NCBI GenBank assembly: GCA_023974075.1
Contig: CM043808.1
Coordinates: forward strand, 21,328,824-21,392,823
Direction of reading: 5' to 3'
DNA length: 64,000 nucleotides
DNA from: Chaenocephalus aceratus
Lineage: Eukaryota; Chordata; Actinopteri; Perciformes; Channichthyidae
Of the stretch, positions 52,201 to 62,208 are shown in pieces. The notes under the pieces are model-generated. The model did not search any database. It was not told the origin of the DNA and saw only the letters and a list, made by a program, of their open reading frames with translations. The position numbers and the translations under genes were made by a program. Position 1 is the stretch's first letter; every line of letters starts with the position of its first letter.

Positions 52201-54579
52201 AGGTTCCTGTATAGACAGTTCGATGTTTGTTAATAACATTTGAAAAAGCATAACAATTTGAAGTTAAAGCTCACCTTGCACCTTAGGAGAGTGTGCAGAA
52301 GATCTTCAGTGCAAAACTCTGTTTCATCCTCAATCTTAAGTTTTCTCTGTAAGCAGAAAAAAAGAAGACTAAGAACAAAACGTACACATTTGAGGCAAAA
52401 GAGGCCGTTTGATTCAGCACCACACCAATTCCATACTTGCAGACCGCCCCTTCAGGTGCTTTGCTTTTAAAATTAGAAATAAAGCCAATTCAATTCAATT
52501 CATTTAACTTTAAAGATCAAAGGCCTCTTCAGATATTGAGTGTTATCAACAAATATATCTTCTTGTAAAATATCCTGAGTTTTTGGTAAAACCAGTGTTT
52601 TCCCAAGTTAATTAAAGGTGGGGTAGGTAGGTCATTTTGGAGAAGAACCAGCTCGAGTGCGCTAAAATTTGAAAATACACAACCGGAAAGAATCTGCCAC
52701 TTCCTCACAGAGCCCCTCCTCCAACACACACGAACGCGCACATGACCAATGAGGGCACGAGATAAGTGTGTGCACAGATGGAAGGCTGACAGGCAGGTAG
52801 GCCATCCAGTTACTTTAGCCGGGCCGGCTAAAATGATTGGTCGTGCTTTTTACAGCACCACGGCTTCCACGGATTTTTTTATGGATTTTTTGCCAAAGCA
52901 CTTAAGATTGCTATCGGGATGTTAAGAGCATTCCATGGAATATAACAAAAAGTGTATCTCGAGCCGGTTTCTCAAACTTACCTACCCCACCTTTAACCGA
53001 TAGGCACACTGCGGCATCCCTAGGGCCTGCGTGAACGTGAACATGAAATATATATATATATATATATATATGTAGTGTAATCCAGATCAAGGCAAGTTTA
53101 TTTATATAGCACCTTTCAACACACGGCAATTCACACGGCAATTCAAAGTGGTTCACAAAAATGAAAGACATTAAGAGCATTAAGAAACATATTATAAAAT
53201 GGCATTTAAAAACACTAATTTAAAAGCAAAGATAATAAAACATGAACAACTAAAGGTACATGGATGTACTACAGTGCAGTGTGAGATACATACATCTGAA
53301 ATGTTTAGGTCTGACTCTCAATCATTGCTACATTTTTAGCAGAAATAGTTTTCTTTGACCTCAATTTCTTTCTTTCTACTTTCTTTTTTAACTTGTCCTC
53401 TAGTTATTTCAAGTGTTTCATGCTAAACGAACCCCCCTTTTGAAAATTATAATCTGCATCCCATTACGAAAATTCAATGGATCCTGGCTAGATCAAGTAA
53501 GTTTGAAGTGTTTCTATTTACCGGCCCCATTTTCATCCAGTCTCTCAGCTCAGTGGCATCTGGGTTCTCTGTAGTGCATTCTGGGAACCAGTCTACCTTT
53601 TGTACGGCCGTGGGCTGGAAAGAAAAGAGTCAAAAAGAGAGAGAAAACAATAAAACAATGGAGATACAGATCATGTCAACATGTCAGTATGTGTAGGAAT
53701 TAAGGATTGGAAATGAAAAACACAGTTGATGGCTCAATAGTAGATCATTTCTCATAATTAAAAGAGAAACACGCAATATGGTTATTATTTACTTCTGTGT
53801 ACCTCTGGTTCGTCGCGCCAGTCGACACTGAGCTCCCCCTGAAAGCCCTGCAGTGTGAGACCGAGACCCCTTCTCCCTCGCTGGGTAGAGGCCTCAATGA
53901 TCTCTTTGCGTCCCTGGCCAAACTTTCCCAAACCTGAACCCTCACGGAAACCCATCTTGGCCTAAAGGTGTAAGAGGAAGCAGGGAAAAAGGGAATTATA
54001 CAAAAACTGTGGAAAACTCTTCTTTGCACATAATCTAAAATAAACACTATCTGGGATCCAGAAATCTGCAGCACAGACTATGAAACTGTCAATATCTAGT
54101 ATATTAGATCATTAGTAAGTAGTAGTAAGTAAGTGCGGTTTAGAATACATTACCATGAGTTTCTGTGACACACTGTTGTACATAGTGAAATCAGAGGAGG
54201 CATCATTTTGAGTGGGGTCATTGTCCGGGTCATCAGCTATTACAGAGGGCATGGAGAATCCTGGTCTCTGGTCCTCCTGGTCACTGAAGGAGTCATTTTG
54301 GCTCGAGTCTAGACAGAACAGAACCACAGACACACAGGGAAAAACATTCATTTAGAAACAGGAACAGGCAGCGACACGCAGGCAAATAAACAAACAAACA
54401 AGCAAGTCTAAAGTAATAATAATTTCTTGATAATCTTTTCACTTGAGGGAGGCATTGTTTGCAGGGGGAAATAATGTTTTACCTTGTCTGGATAACTGCG
54501 ACTCTTCATCTGAGCTGCTGTCATCGCATGGCCTCTTCGCCCCCTGCAGTGGTGCTGCTTCGACTCGTCTCTTCATCAT
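45565..54579 (-). CDS. cmtr1: Cap-specific mRNA 2'-O-methyltransferase 1 (23 coding exons)
   Basis: CMTR1 is the nuclear enzyme that 2'-O-methylates the first transcribed nucleotide of capped mRNA (cap1), using S-adenosylmethionine. Exons (minus, high to low): 54579-54483, 54308-54154, 53961-53803, 53614-53522, 52346-52275, 51935-51841, 51562-51490, 51410-51212, 50777-50659, 50476-50380, 50199-50067, 49554-49375, 49287-49231, 49135-49078, 48936-48868, 48595-48464, 48018-47892, 47617-47526, 47412-47344, 46895-46848, 46761-46649, 45895-45787 and 45704-45565. Phases join cleanly in all but two. Domain order is a G-patch, the Rossmann methyltransferase, a guanylyltransferase-like region and a WW-like C-terminus, about 835 codons as in vertebrates. 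Exon 17 carries one extra A (GAAACT) and the last exon three indels near the stop, probably assembly errors. In minus-strand order cmtr1 lies upstream of hebp2. Confidence 0.95.
45953..46635. mobile_element. TTAAAGG MITE copy B, core inverted, in cmtr1 intron 21
   Basis: The plus-strand right end AATAATAGGTGACCTTTAA and left end GAAAGGTCCCTATTAT mark the same family as 40964-41379 in opposite orientation. The central core (TTGGTTAA...GATAAGGTG, about 46154-46249) keeps the same plus-strand orientation as in copy A. It ends in a 28-G run (46222-46249) before GTTACCTTGG. An internal minisatellite (about 46420-46615, units like GAAGAGACACATGTTGATGGA) expands the element. Confidence 0.75.
50067..51410 (-). 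CDS. cmtr1: cmtr1 exons 8-11: methyltransferase catalytic core
   Basis: Exon 8 has [20 protein letters not shown] followed by [20 protein letters not shown]. The Lys of TKDRE and the glycine-rich DVCAGPGGF (SAM motif I) match the RrmJ/FtsJ fold. Exon 9 gives [20 protein letters not shown] and, at its end, LMADG with the catalytic Asp. Exon 10 gives [20 protein letters not shown]. Exon 11 gives [16 protein letters not shown] with the second catalytic Lys and then [12 protein letters not shown]. The K-D-K set is complete, so the enzyme should be active if the indels elsewhere are artefacts. Confidence 0.95.
52612..52996. mobile_element. TTAAAGGTGGGGTAGG MITE, copy 2, in cmtr1 intron 4
   Basis: Same ends and interior as the element at 25462-25830, and in the same orientation. 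Differences include a duplicated GTAGG near the left end and several indels. Confidence 0.8.
53803..54308 (-). CDS. cmtr1: cmtr1 exons 2-3: acidic linker and G-patch
   Basis: Exon 2 (54308-54154) encodes a serine/acidic N-terminal linker ending [10 protein letters not shown]. Exon 3 (53961-53803) continues [20 protein letters not shown], then [16 protein letters not shown]. The glycine-spaced [15 protein letters not shown] is the G-patch signature, which in CMTR1 recruits the DHX15 helicase. The intron between them is 192 bp. Confidence 0.95.
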
Positions 54580-56150
54580 GGCTAAAAGAGAGTAGAGATA
54601 AAACAATTATGATGTATTATTGTATCTGATGGATGAGGTGTAACAGAATATAGATGATGTAGGAGAGGAAAAAGGACTGAGACAACAATACCAAACCCTG
54701 GATGAGGTCACTTTAAAAATAATCTGAAATAATAATCAGCAATGATGTATGTATGAGAAACAAGTATTGTGACAGAAAGTGCTGAAGCTTTATCATCAAA
54801 TACATGGTAGTGATTAATGTTGAATATGTTGTAAATAAAAATTATATTTGCGAAGTACAGTTTTACAGCTAAACATTGTTCCAGATTTTATGTTTTGGGA
54901 CATCAGATGATGGTATTTATTTATTTTGTAACCTTAGATAGCTCTTTGCAAAATAAACAAACCCCAACGTTAGAGAAAGAAAACATTTATTTGCGAATGT
55001 AATGGCTTTCTATTGCATAGTCAACAATGCAAATGCACTGTCTGGCCAATGTTTTTCTTCCACATGAATTCGTAAGATACAGTACACAAACAATATATGT
55101 ATGAAGTAAAAACAGGAAAGTCCTTTTCAACAGTGACCACCACAACATTGGATCCACCAATTGTCCTGCTCTGAGCTTATTTTTGATCTGAACTAAGCAA
55201 ATAAGAAAAAGTGCCCACTTGTTTTGTTGTTGCTTTTTTTCTGTGGCCGAAAAGGGGAATTGGAGGGAACACTTCCAAGCACCAAGAAAAGCATTAAAGC
55301 GTAAATGCTATGTGACTGTATTTATATCGTGATGCAAGACGTGACGTTATTAAAAGCAGCACTTCTACCAAAGCACGGTTATTATCAACAAGTCTTCCCT
55401 TAAACAATAACATAAACGGCTCGCTTGGTTATATTGGGACACCTTGCCCCAGCTAGCGTATTTTATGTATACAAATTACATACACAAAAGACGTAAACTG
55501 TGACTCGTCAACATCACATATAACTCAAGCGACTTCTTGACCCTCCACCTGGCCAGAACTTGACAATAATGTCACAATCTTAAATACATTCCTTGGAAAT
55601 ATGAACAGTTACCTCTGTGGTTATGTTGTAGTTAGCAGCAGTCAGCTATAAACGTTTTGTATAGTCGGCCCATTCCACTTTCCAAGATATATTATGGCAG
55701 GAAAACACAGCTTAGGTTACAGACTATCTAGTTAGTGTCAGAGTGTTTTCGTGTTTTCTGTGAAACGAAACTGCGCAGCTGTAGCAGCTTTAGCTCTTAG
55801 CTAAATTAGCCAGCTAGTGTTTACCAGCTCAGAAGAAACACTTCACTCTTCTGTGTCGAAACAGCAGCGACACAACGTTAACTCCGCATGTGTTTCGAGC
55901 TCCCCACTTGGATTTTTATTTGCATGGAAACTTTTGTTAAACACTTTCCTTTTTAAGGTTTACATTAGCCCGCGTTCTGAAAGTAGAATTTTCAGGGGTC
56001 CTTCCTTCAGTGAGACAAACAGTAATGGCGCGCGTGACGTAACGAGTGTCTATACAGATGCCTGTATGTTTTGGTTGTTCTTTTTATTTATTTATTATTA
56101 TTTATTAATGTTCTATTCAATGTATAATAATGATCAATGTCCAAGGTGAT
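54580..56150 (-). promoter_or_regulatory. cmtr1 5'UTR, first intron and promoter region
   Basis: The ATG exon begins right after the acceptor CTCTTTTAG (exon edge 54581). A minus-strand donor GTAACT at 55612-55611 follows a stretch ending AACCACAGAG, which fits a short non-coding exon 1 ending at 55613. The presumed promoter lies above it (about 55700-56050). The transcription start cannot be fixed from sequence. Confidence 0.5.
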
Positions 56151-56156
56151 ACTATG

Positions 56157-57140
56157 CAGGGGCGGATCTACCGGGGTGGCAACTGCCACCCTAAAAAATA
56201 GCCTTGCCACCCCAGCGGCCACCTCAGTTCGTTGGCAGCTTTGTTTTGAAAGAAAAGTTGTGGCTCATCGGACATTTATGAGAGAAAATATCTAATGTCC
56301 GAGTGCAAGTGAATGCAACACGCGAGCGTCGAAATATGATTGGCGGCGATTTCATCTGAACAGGACGGCGCAAAACGAGAAGCATTTCGGACCATAGACT
56401 GTATAAAGATTCGGACCCAAGTAGATGGAAGGAATGAGGTATTATTTGTGGTCTACAATGACAGAGAAGAGACTGTCAAGTTTGGCTGTACTCAGCATTG
56501 AATCAAAACACACTAAAGCTTTGGATCTTTTGTGAGGCGTTTGTGAGGCGTTTTGCTGAACAACATGGTAATCGCCACATTCAGCAGTAATAATAGGCAT
56601 GCCAACTTGCTCTGCTCACGGATGATCATAAACAATTTAAGATGATGACCTTGTATGTGTATATTGTTTTCCTTTGTGGGGGTCTGCCCCCAAAAAACTG
56701 TTTTAAGTCCAGAGAAAGTCAAATAAGAAGGTGTGTAAAACTACACTGCCCCAGGTGAATCATTTGCAGTGGCGAGCCGTCAGGGCCCTCTAGGACCACT
56801 GTGAGGGCCTAATATATTCTAAAAAATAATATTTGAAAATATTTTTAAAAAAAAACGTTTTTTTTTTAAAAATATTATTTTTTATATTTTTTTGTTGTTA
56901 CATTTTTCATTTTTTTTTACCAAAATAACTTGATTTAATTGTATTTAAAATAATATTTCCAAAGAAATAAATCCTTCGAATCTGCCTGTTCAGTTTCTGT
57001 TGGAATGTGAAGGGTTAAATGCCGTCTCTGCGAGTATGTGAAGACCGGAGGGCTTGTTGGTCCCTCTGTAGATTCACAGAGGGCCCGCCATAGTAACTCA
57101 ATGAGAGAGTAATGTCAAATGACAGTACAATTGACCAATC
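56157..57140. repeat. DNA-transposon-derived repeats
   Basis: Two candidate element ends are visible: CAGGGGCGGATCTACCGGGG at 56157 and CAGTGGCGAGCCGTCAGGG at 56768. The latter is echoed by an inverted AGAGGGCCCGCC near 57077. Between them is A/T-rich low complexity (56820-56960). The class is not resolved. Confidence 0.45.
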
Positions 57141-57209
57141 ATATCTTCCCTCTAAATGGGCGGGCTTTATTTTCGCGGACTTTATGACAAGTTCCGCCCG
57201 CTGTGAGGT

Positions 57210-57500
57210 ATAGAGAGGCGAAGTCCCTCCCTTTCCGGGAGCCTCCATGGGACCCCGGAAGCGTAAAATTATACATTGAAGTCAATGGAGAGAGAAAGGT
57301 TATCTTTTGATCCCGTTTGAATTGTGCCACGAATGACACATGATGTTTGTCAATTTAAAAGAATATTTTGCAAGTCAAAAAAATGAAAATGTGTCGTAAA
57401 ACTGTGAAGTTACAAATTTTTTTGTGTGAAACCGCTGAGTGAACTACAGTTCTCTTGGTCTCGCACAATACGCGTCACCATCACAAAGATGGCCGTCACA
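57210..57500 (+). repeat. Promoter/5' segment shared with 3340-3835
   Basis: This plus-strand segment matches the minus strand of 3340-3835 in blocks over about 290 bp, including the shared AAGATGGCCGTCAC start context. Here it leads into the SWIM/YqaJ gene rather than a Harbinger transposase. Confidence 0.6.
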
Positions 57501-57650
57501 TTAGCAAATTTCACCCGTTTCTTTCAGAATGAGAATAAAAGTATAAAACGAGGTGACTACAAGTCTGGACACGTTGAGAGCTGTACATACACGAAAGGGG
57601 AGTTAGTCGGTTCTGTAAGAGCAGCGGGACCGGCTTTACAAGATGTTGGT

Positions 57651-58315
57651 GAGTAATATGAGTGCAATGTGTAACGTTAATGTCAGCTAGCTAACATTAG
57701 CTAACAAGGTACACTAACGTGTTTTGTTTCAGTAACTAGTGTTCTCCTTTAGAACTTCGTGGTCTGTGTGTATGCTGTGGATAACATTAGTGTTCACAAG
57801 AACAAGGTAAACTCCCGTGTTTTGTTTTAGTTGCTCTTCAGATTGAAGCGGCCAGTTTTATATCGACTATACTGTATGTGTGATCTCCTTTTACATCTCG
57901 TTGTGTCATTTGAGTTTATTTGCTGTGTGTAGATTCAAGGGTTTTGGTTATCTTGTCAATTTGTTTGGTTATCCAGGCACAGCTGTGTGTGACTCCCTCT
58001 GGTACACTGGTATGTGTTTTCCTAATGTAGAGAGCATTGATTAATTAATAAACTACACACTGAGTCTAGATCCTGACCAAATCCTTTTTTATTGTTGATC
58101 AAATGTTTTTCAAAAATGTATTCATACACATTTAGAAAAATACAATGTACAACACACCTTACAAAAAATACAGAAAAAACAAACAATAACAACAATCAGA
58201 CAAAACTATAGAAAAATAACCCCTCCCACCCCCAGATCCGGACCATCCTTGTATTATTGCTCATTCAATCTATTATAGCATGCTAACAAACATGGTACTT
58301 ACTTTATTTGTACAG
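57651..58315 (+). other. Presumed intron of the SWIM/YqaJ gene
   Basis: It lies between the exon 1 donor and the SWIM exon acceptor. Phases of the two do not match directly, so a small exon may hide here, for example after TTTTGTTTTAG near 57830. It includes an A-rich/T-rich stretch (58080-58220). Confidence 0.4.
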
Positions 58316-58800
58316 ATCTGCATGGGAGACGATGGCGCGATGCAGAGCGCTGTCTGTGATTGTGCACGGGGGATGTACAAATGCAGCCACGCTGCAGCAT
58401 TGGCAATATGTGCCATGTGGCAGATCGCTCCACAGATGTTGAGTGCCAGTGGAGGAAACCTGGCACTTCCAAAGTAGTCCAGCCGGTGTCTCAACTCTAC
58501 CAACAGTGAGAGGAGACATACAACCCACCGGCCAGAGACATCGCCACTCAGGATGTAGACTGGTTCAGGTCTGCACTGAGGGGCGCACAGTGTGGCATGG
58601 CATGGCTTTTGTCACCTGAGCCAGAGCCGCGGCCTCAACATCAGGCCATTGTCACCGTGCCGGAGCTGGTGAAGGGGCATGGGGGCTTGAGGCAATTCTT
58701 GCCTCAATGCGACTGAGCAGAGACCAGCAAGCTGCCATCCAGACAGCCACCGGAGGACAGCGGACAAAGTGGCAGTTACACAGGCGGGGCAGGTTGACAG

Positions 58801-59296
58801 TGTTATGGAAATCTAGGACCCAACACAGCGCTTGAGAGTACAAGTCAAATGATCAAAACAAATAAATGGTGAATCAAGCAAAGCTGTCTTTTGGTTATTT
58901 ATTTGAAGCTTCAAATACACGACATAATAATATATTGTCACCGGTCGGGCAGAGTATGGAAAGTCTGCCCGAGAGTGCGCAGAACAATGAATAAACAGAG
59001 GTTATATAAGAAAAGGAGTGGGAAAGAGAACAATCTGGGTTCACACAGTCAGATTGTTTATGAGACACCGTTTGGCCTTGCAGATAGCATAACGGAACTT
59101 TGTGTGACTGTGTATGAGTCTCCCAGTCTGCTGAAACAGCTGTGGCCTTGCAGAGACTGGGAAACTCATAAGAGAATATAATAGAATAATAATGGTAAAA
59201 GCACAACAAGAGGAAATAAGAAGCATTTGGTTTAAACATATGAAAGATATAATAAGGATAGATATAAGAATGATAATAATAAAATTTTCCACTACA
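58801..59296 (-). repeat. ERV 3' LTR (496 bp)
   Basis: On the minus strand it begins TGTAGTGG right after the polypurine tract and ends with CA next to the target duplication. It holds a TATA-like TTATATAA (59002-59009) and an AATAAA (58898-58903) about 100 bp later, a normal U3-R arrangement. Confidence 0.88.
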
Positions 59297-59308
59297 TTCC
59301 CCCCTTTT
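59297..59308 (-). other. ERV polypurine tract
   Basis: The minus strand reads AAAAGGGGGGAA directly before the 3' LTR, the expected plus-strand primer site for reverse transcription. Confidence 0.85.
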
Positions 59309-59488
59309 GATCATACTTGATCAATAGAAAAAAACAAATGATAGGATAGACTGATATAACACATCAATGAATACACTCCATCGCTGGTTTAAGTAAACAC
59401 ATCACAAATATATCATAGAAAACTGGCTGTTTTTGTGGAGGACAGACTCCAATATAATGTAAGCATAAGAGAGGAGATACACACATGA

Positions 59489-61293
59489 TTATATTGATAA
59501 ATCGGAATCAGACTCTTCTGATTCTAGCTGATCTATCTCACTGTGGCGCAAAGGATTGTCTTGTAATGGAATAGTAGTATACTGAACGAAAGCTAACAGG
59601 TTGTTAAGATGCAGCACGGTGTCAGTGATGTTCTTGGTGGCGTCGGGAATGTAAGTGCAACAGGAGTCACCGATCACATGACACAGGCCACCCTTTGAGG
59701 CGAACCAAAGGGCGAATTGGTGCTGCATGAGCATGTTCCTAGAGGCTATTATGAATGGGGTCAATGCCTGGAAGCCTTGCGTCGTCTCATAAGTCAGATT
59801 CTCTAGCCGGACGTGTAAGGTATCTATTTTATGGGCATTGTTTACTGTACCCCACCATGGGAACAGGCCACCCATGAATTTAGCTCCAGCGGACGTCATA
59901 TCTCTTTTTACCTTGTGGTGGTCGGGGTGTTGGAACTCTGGGTAATGATGTGTCGTGTGCATTAAGGACGTGAGTACAGTGACTGCTGGATTCAAATCCA
60001 CTAGAGTGCATGTCCCTATCCAAAGGGGAGCCAGAACTTGATAGAGCTTGTTGCCGCACAACCAAACGTAATCTTCTGGCGCGCTAAACCCAGCATCACT
60101 GGGCCACGCCAGTTGCAGGGAAATATGTTTAACATCAGGGAATGCTACGTTAGAAAGGATTCTCTCAGGGGCACCAGATATGTGACAATACGAGATTTTG
60201 TAAGCACCGTCACCGCATGTGTTCCGTAGGATGCGAGTACAACCAGTAGTAGTGCCTAGGAAAAAATAAGGTGGTGTCAAAGATGTTTTGTGGTAAACTC
60301 TCTGGATGCAGAGGTTGTGTTTCATCCCTCTCAAATGACTGGGGTGCACATGGCTGACGGGTTGGTACTTTGCGTATGTGGTGTCAAGCGTGGATGCACG
60401 CAAAGAGGAGTTAGACCGATTGCTGCATGGTGGGGGAAGCTGCCTAGCATAACGCCACTCGGTTACGCTGTCTTCACCCTTGATGGGCTTTGTCAGAGCC
60501 ATAAACGCGCAGAGGTGTTCAACCTGGGTCAGAGAGCGCGGACGAACTGGCACGGACATTGATGAGTCCTGGGGGAAAAGGGTGCATGCATAACATGACC
60601 CATTTTGTCCTGCGGCCTGCAAGAATGATCTCAGAGTGTGCCACCAGACGTTACCGGTGATCCCATTACTGGTCTGACCCACATCAATGTTGCTATGGTC
60701 GTTATCGCCTATGTATAGATTAAATGTAGATGTACCTATGGATGTCAATAGTGGCGTCAAAGGTTGCTTACGTTTTTCCGGGTCTGAGTTTTGGGCGCGA
60801 TGTCTATGTAAAATGTGCCACACGGGTCGGCGCCGGATACATACATACAGACAACAAAATAAAATAAATGTGGTTCGCCCTGCTTTCCCCATGTACCTCT
60901 TAGATACCTCGATTTTGGCTGACATGCTGTGTGCTGAAATGGATACATAAAATATAGGACTAGTCCTAACACAACTATCATGGCAAGTATGCAGAGGAAC
61001 CATTCTATGATTGTCCAGGCTCTCCAGTAGCATTCACATTGCTCACGGTTGCGTTGTCGTCTCTCCAGGCGAGCCCTCATCACGAGGGGGAAATGTTCCA
61101 TGGAGTGTGTGAGTGTATTCTCTCGGTCGATTTCGTGACACGGACCGTCAGACTTCGCACACTGATAACACAAACGAGGAACCAGAGAGCATATGGAACC
61201 GCTCAGCTGGCACTCGCTCGTGACACCTTGTGTGTAGTGTGTTTTGGTGTATGTAGTGCAAGTGTGGTGCTGGTGGTGACTAGGACACGTCAC
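59489..61293 (-). pseudogene. env: ERV envelope gene, frameshifted and lacking an anchor
   Basis: The N-terminal frame (61293-60757) has a hydrophobic leader-like segment around 60960-60900. The reading then moves to the frame open from 61033 to 59489, with the switch near an A5 run at about 60770. The downstream frame has a cysteine-rich surface-subunit region and, near 59690-59640, the CX6CC motif (C-HVIGDS-CC) of gammaretroviral transmembrane subunits. After that motif only about 45 residues remain and no hydrophobic membrane anchor is visible, so the C-terminus looks truncated. A minisatellite lies just upstream of its start. Confidence 0.8.
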
Positions 61294-61480
61294 TTGCTGT
61301 CATCTCTGTTGGTGACTCGGACACGTCACTTGTTGTCATCTGTTGGTGACTCGGACATGTCACTTGTTGTCATCTGTTGGTGACTTGGACATGTCACTTG
61401 TTGTCATCTGTTGGTGACTTGGACATGTCACTTGTTGTCATCTGTTGGTGACTTGGACATGTCACTTGTTGTCGTCTGTT
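61276..61480. repeat. Minisatellite, about 34-bp units
   Basis: Six copies of a unit like GTGACTTGGACATGTCACTT plus GTTGTCATCTGTTG, with C/T variants, lie between the integrase remnant and env. Each unit contains a GTGACN(7)GTCAC-type dyad. Confidence 0.92.
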
Positions 61481-61481
61481 T

Positions 61482-62035
61482 CTATCGTTTCTCCTTTCCT
61501 GTGACTACGACCTTGCAGTGGCTGGCGTGGACCCACGTAGCTCTCTCGGCGACCTTGACCGCTGTCTGGGTGACGAGAAGTACCTGGTAGGGACCTTGCC
61601 AACGATTGGATTTCCAGCTCTTTCTCCGGAAATCCTTGACCAGCACGAAGTCGCCCGGTTGAAGATGGTGAAGTGGACCAGTGGCAGTCGCTAAAGTGGA
61701 TGATAGGTTAACACAATATGACAACATAGCATCCTCACACAAAGTTGTGGAGGGAAGAGGACATCCTGGAGCCTTGAGTCCAATCTGTGGAGGAGCCCCA
61801 AAAAGGATTTCAAATGGGCTGAGTTGACTCCGTGTTCTTTTCCGCATCCTCATGTACATCAGCACAATGGGCAGAGTTTGTGTCCATGACAGACCTGAGT
61901 CTGCACAGCATTTTGCTAGTTTGTAATTTTGCATAATGCATAATGCAGATTAGCATGCTTCACAGTGCTTTTGAGCTGTTACTGTGAACCCCCTTGTGAA
62001 CCACTCCTGATTTATAGACTCTAACATCCCCCCTT
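61482..62035 (-). pseudogene. pol: ERV integrase remnant (pol)
   Basis: The upstream part (about 62035-61960) shows the tail of the integrase HHCC zinc-binding region (QKHCEAC). An in-frame stop follows. The reading then jumps to the C-terminal region (LSPFEILFGAPP; LQPGDFVLVKDF; SNRWQGPYQVLL; WVHASHCK), ending at 61482. The central catalytic core with its D,D-35-E residues is absent, so integrase is dead. The match is to gamma/epsilon-type retroviral pol. Confidence 0.85.
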
Positions 62036-62208
62036 CAGTCTGCTGAAACAGCTGTGGCCTTGCAGAGACTGGGAAACTCATAAGAGAATATAATAGAATA
62101 ATAATGGTAAAAGCACAACAAGAGGAAATAAGAAGCATTTGGTTTAAACATATGAAAGATATAATAAGGATAGATATAAGAATGATAATAATAAAATGTT
62201 CCACTACA
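62036..62208 (-). repeat. ERV 5' LTR fragment (173 bp)
   Basis: Matches 59124-59296 at all but one visible position (G versus T near the outer end). The outer TG...end is intact at the target site. The inner part of the LTR is cut and joined directly to integrase sequence. Confidence 0.88.

Larger units (their letters stand above)
58801..62208 (-). mobile_element. Endogenous retrovirus (gamma/epsilon-like), internally deleted
   Basis: A minus-strand provirus. Order in its own direction: truncated 5' LTR (62208-62036), integrase remnant (62035-61482), env (61293-59489), polypurine tract (59308-59297) and a full 3' LTR (59296-58801). Gag, protease, reverse transcriptase, the primer-binding site and part of integrase are missing. 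The two LTR copies differ at one visible position over 173 bp, which suggests a young insertion. It is non-autonomous as it stands. Confidence 0.88.

Noticed and set aside
59489..61293. Retroviral env as a domesticated host gene (syncytin-like)
   Set aside because: LTRs are nearly identical, the frame is broken and the anchor is missing; nothing shows host selection.
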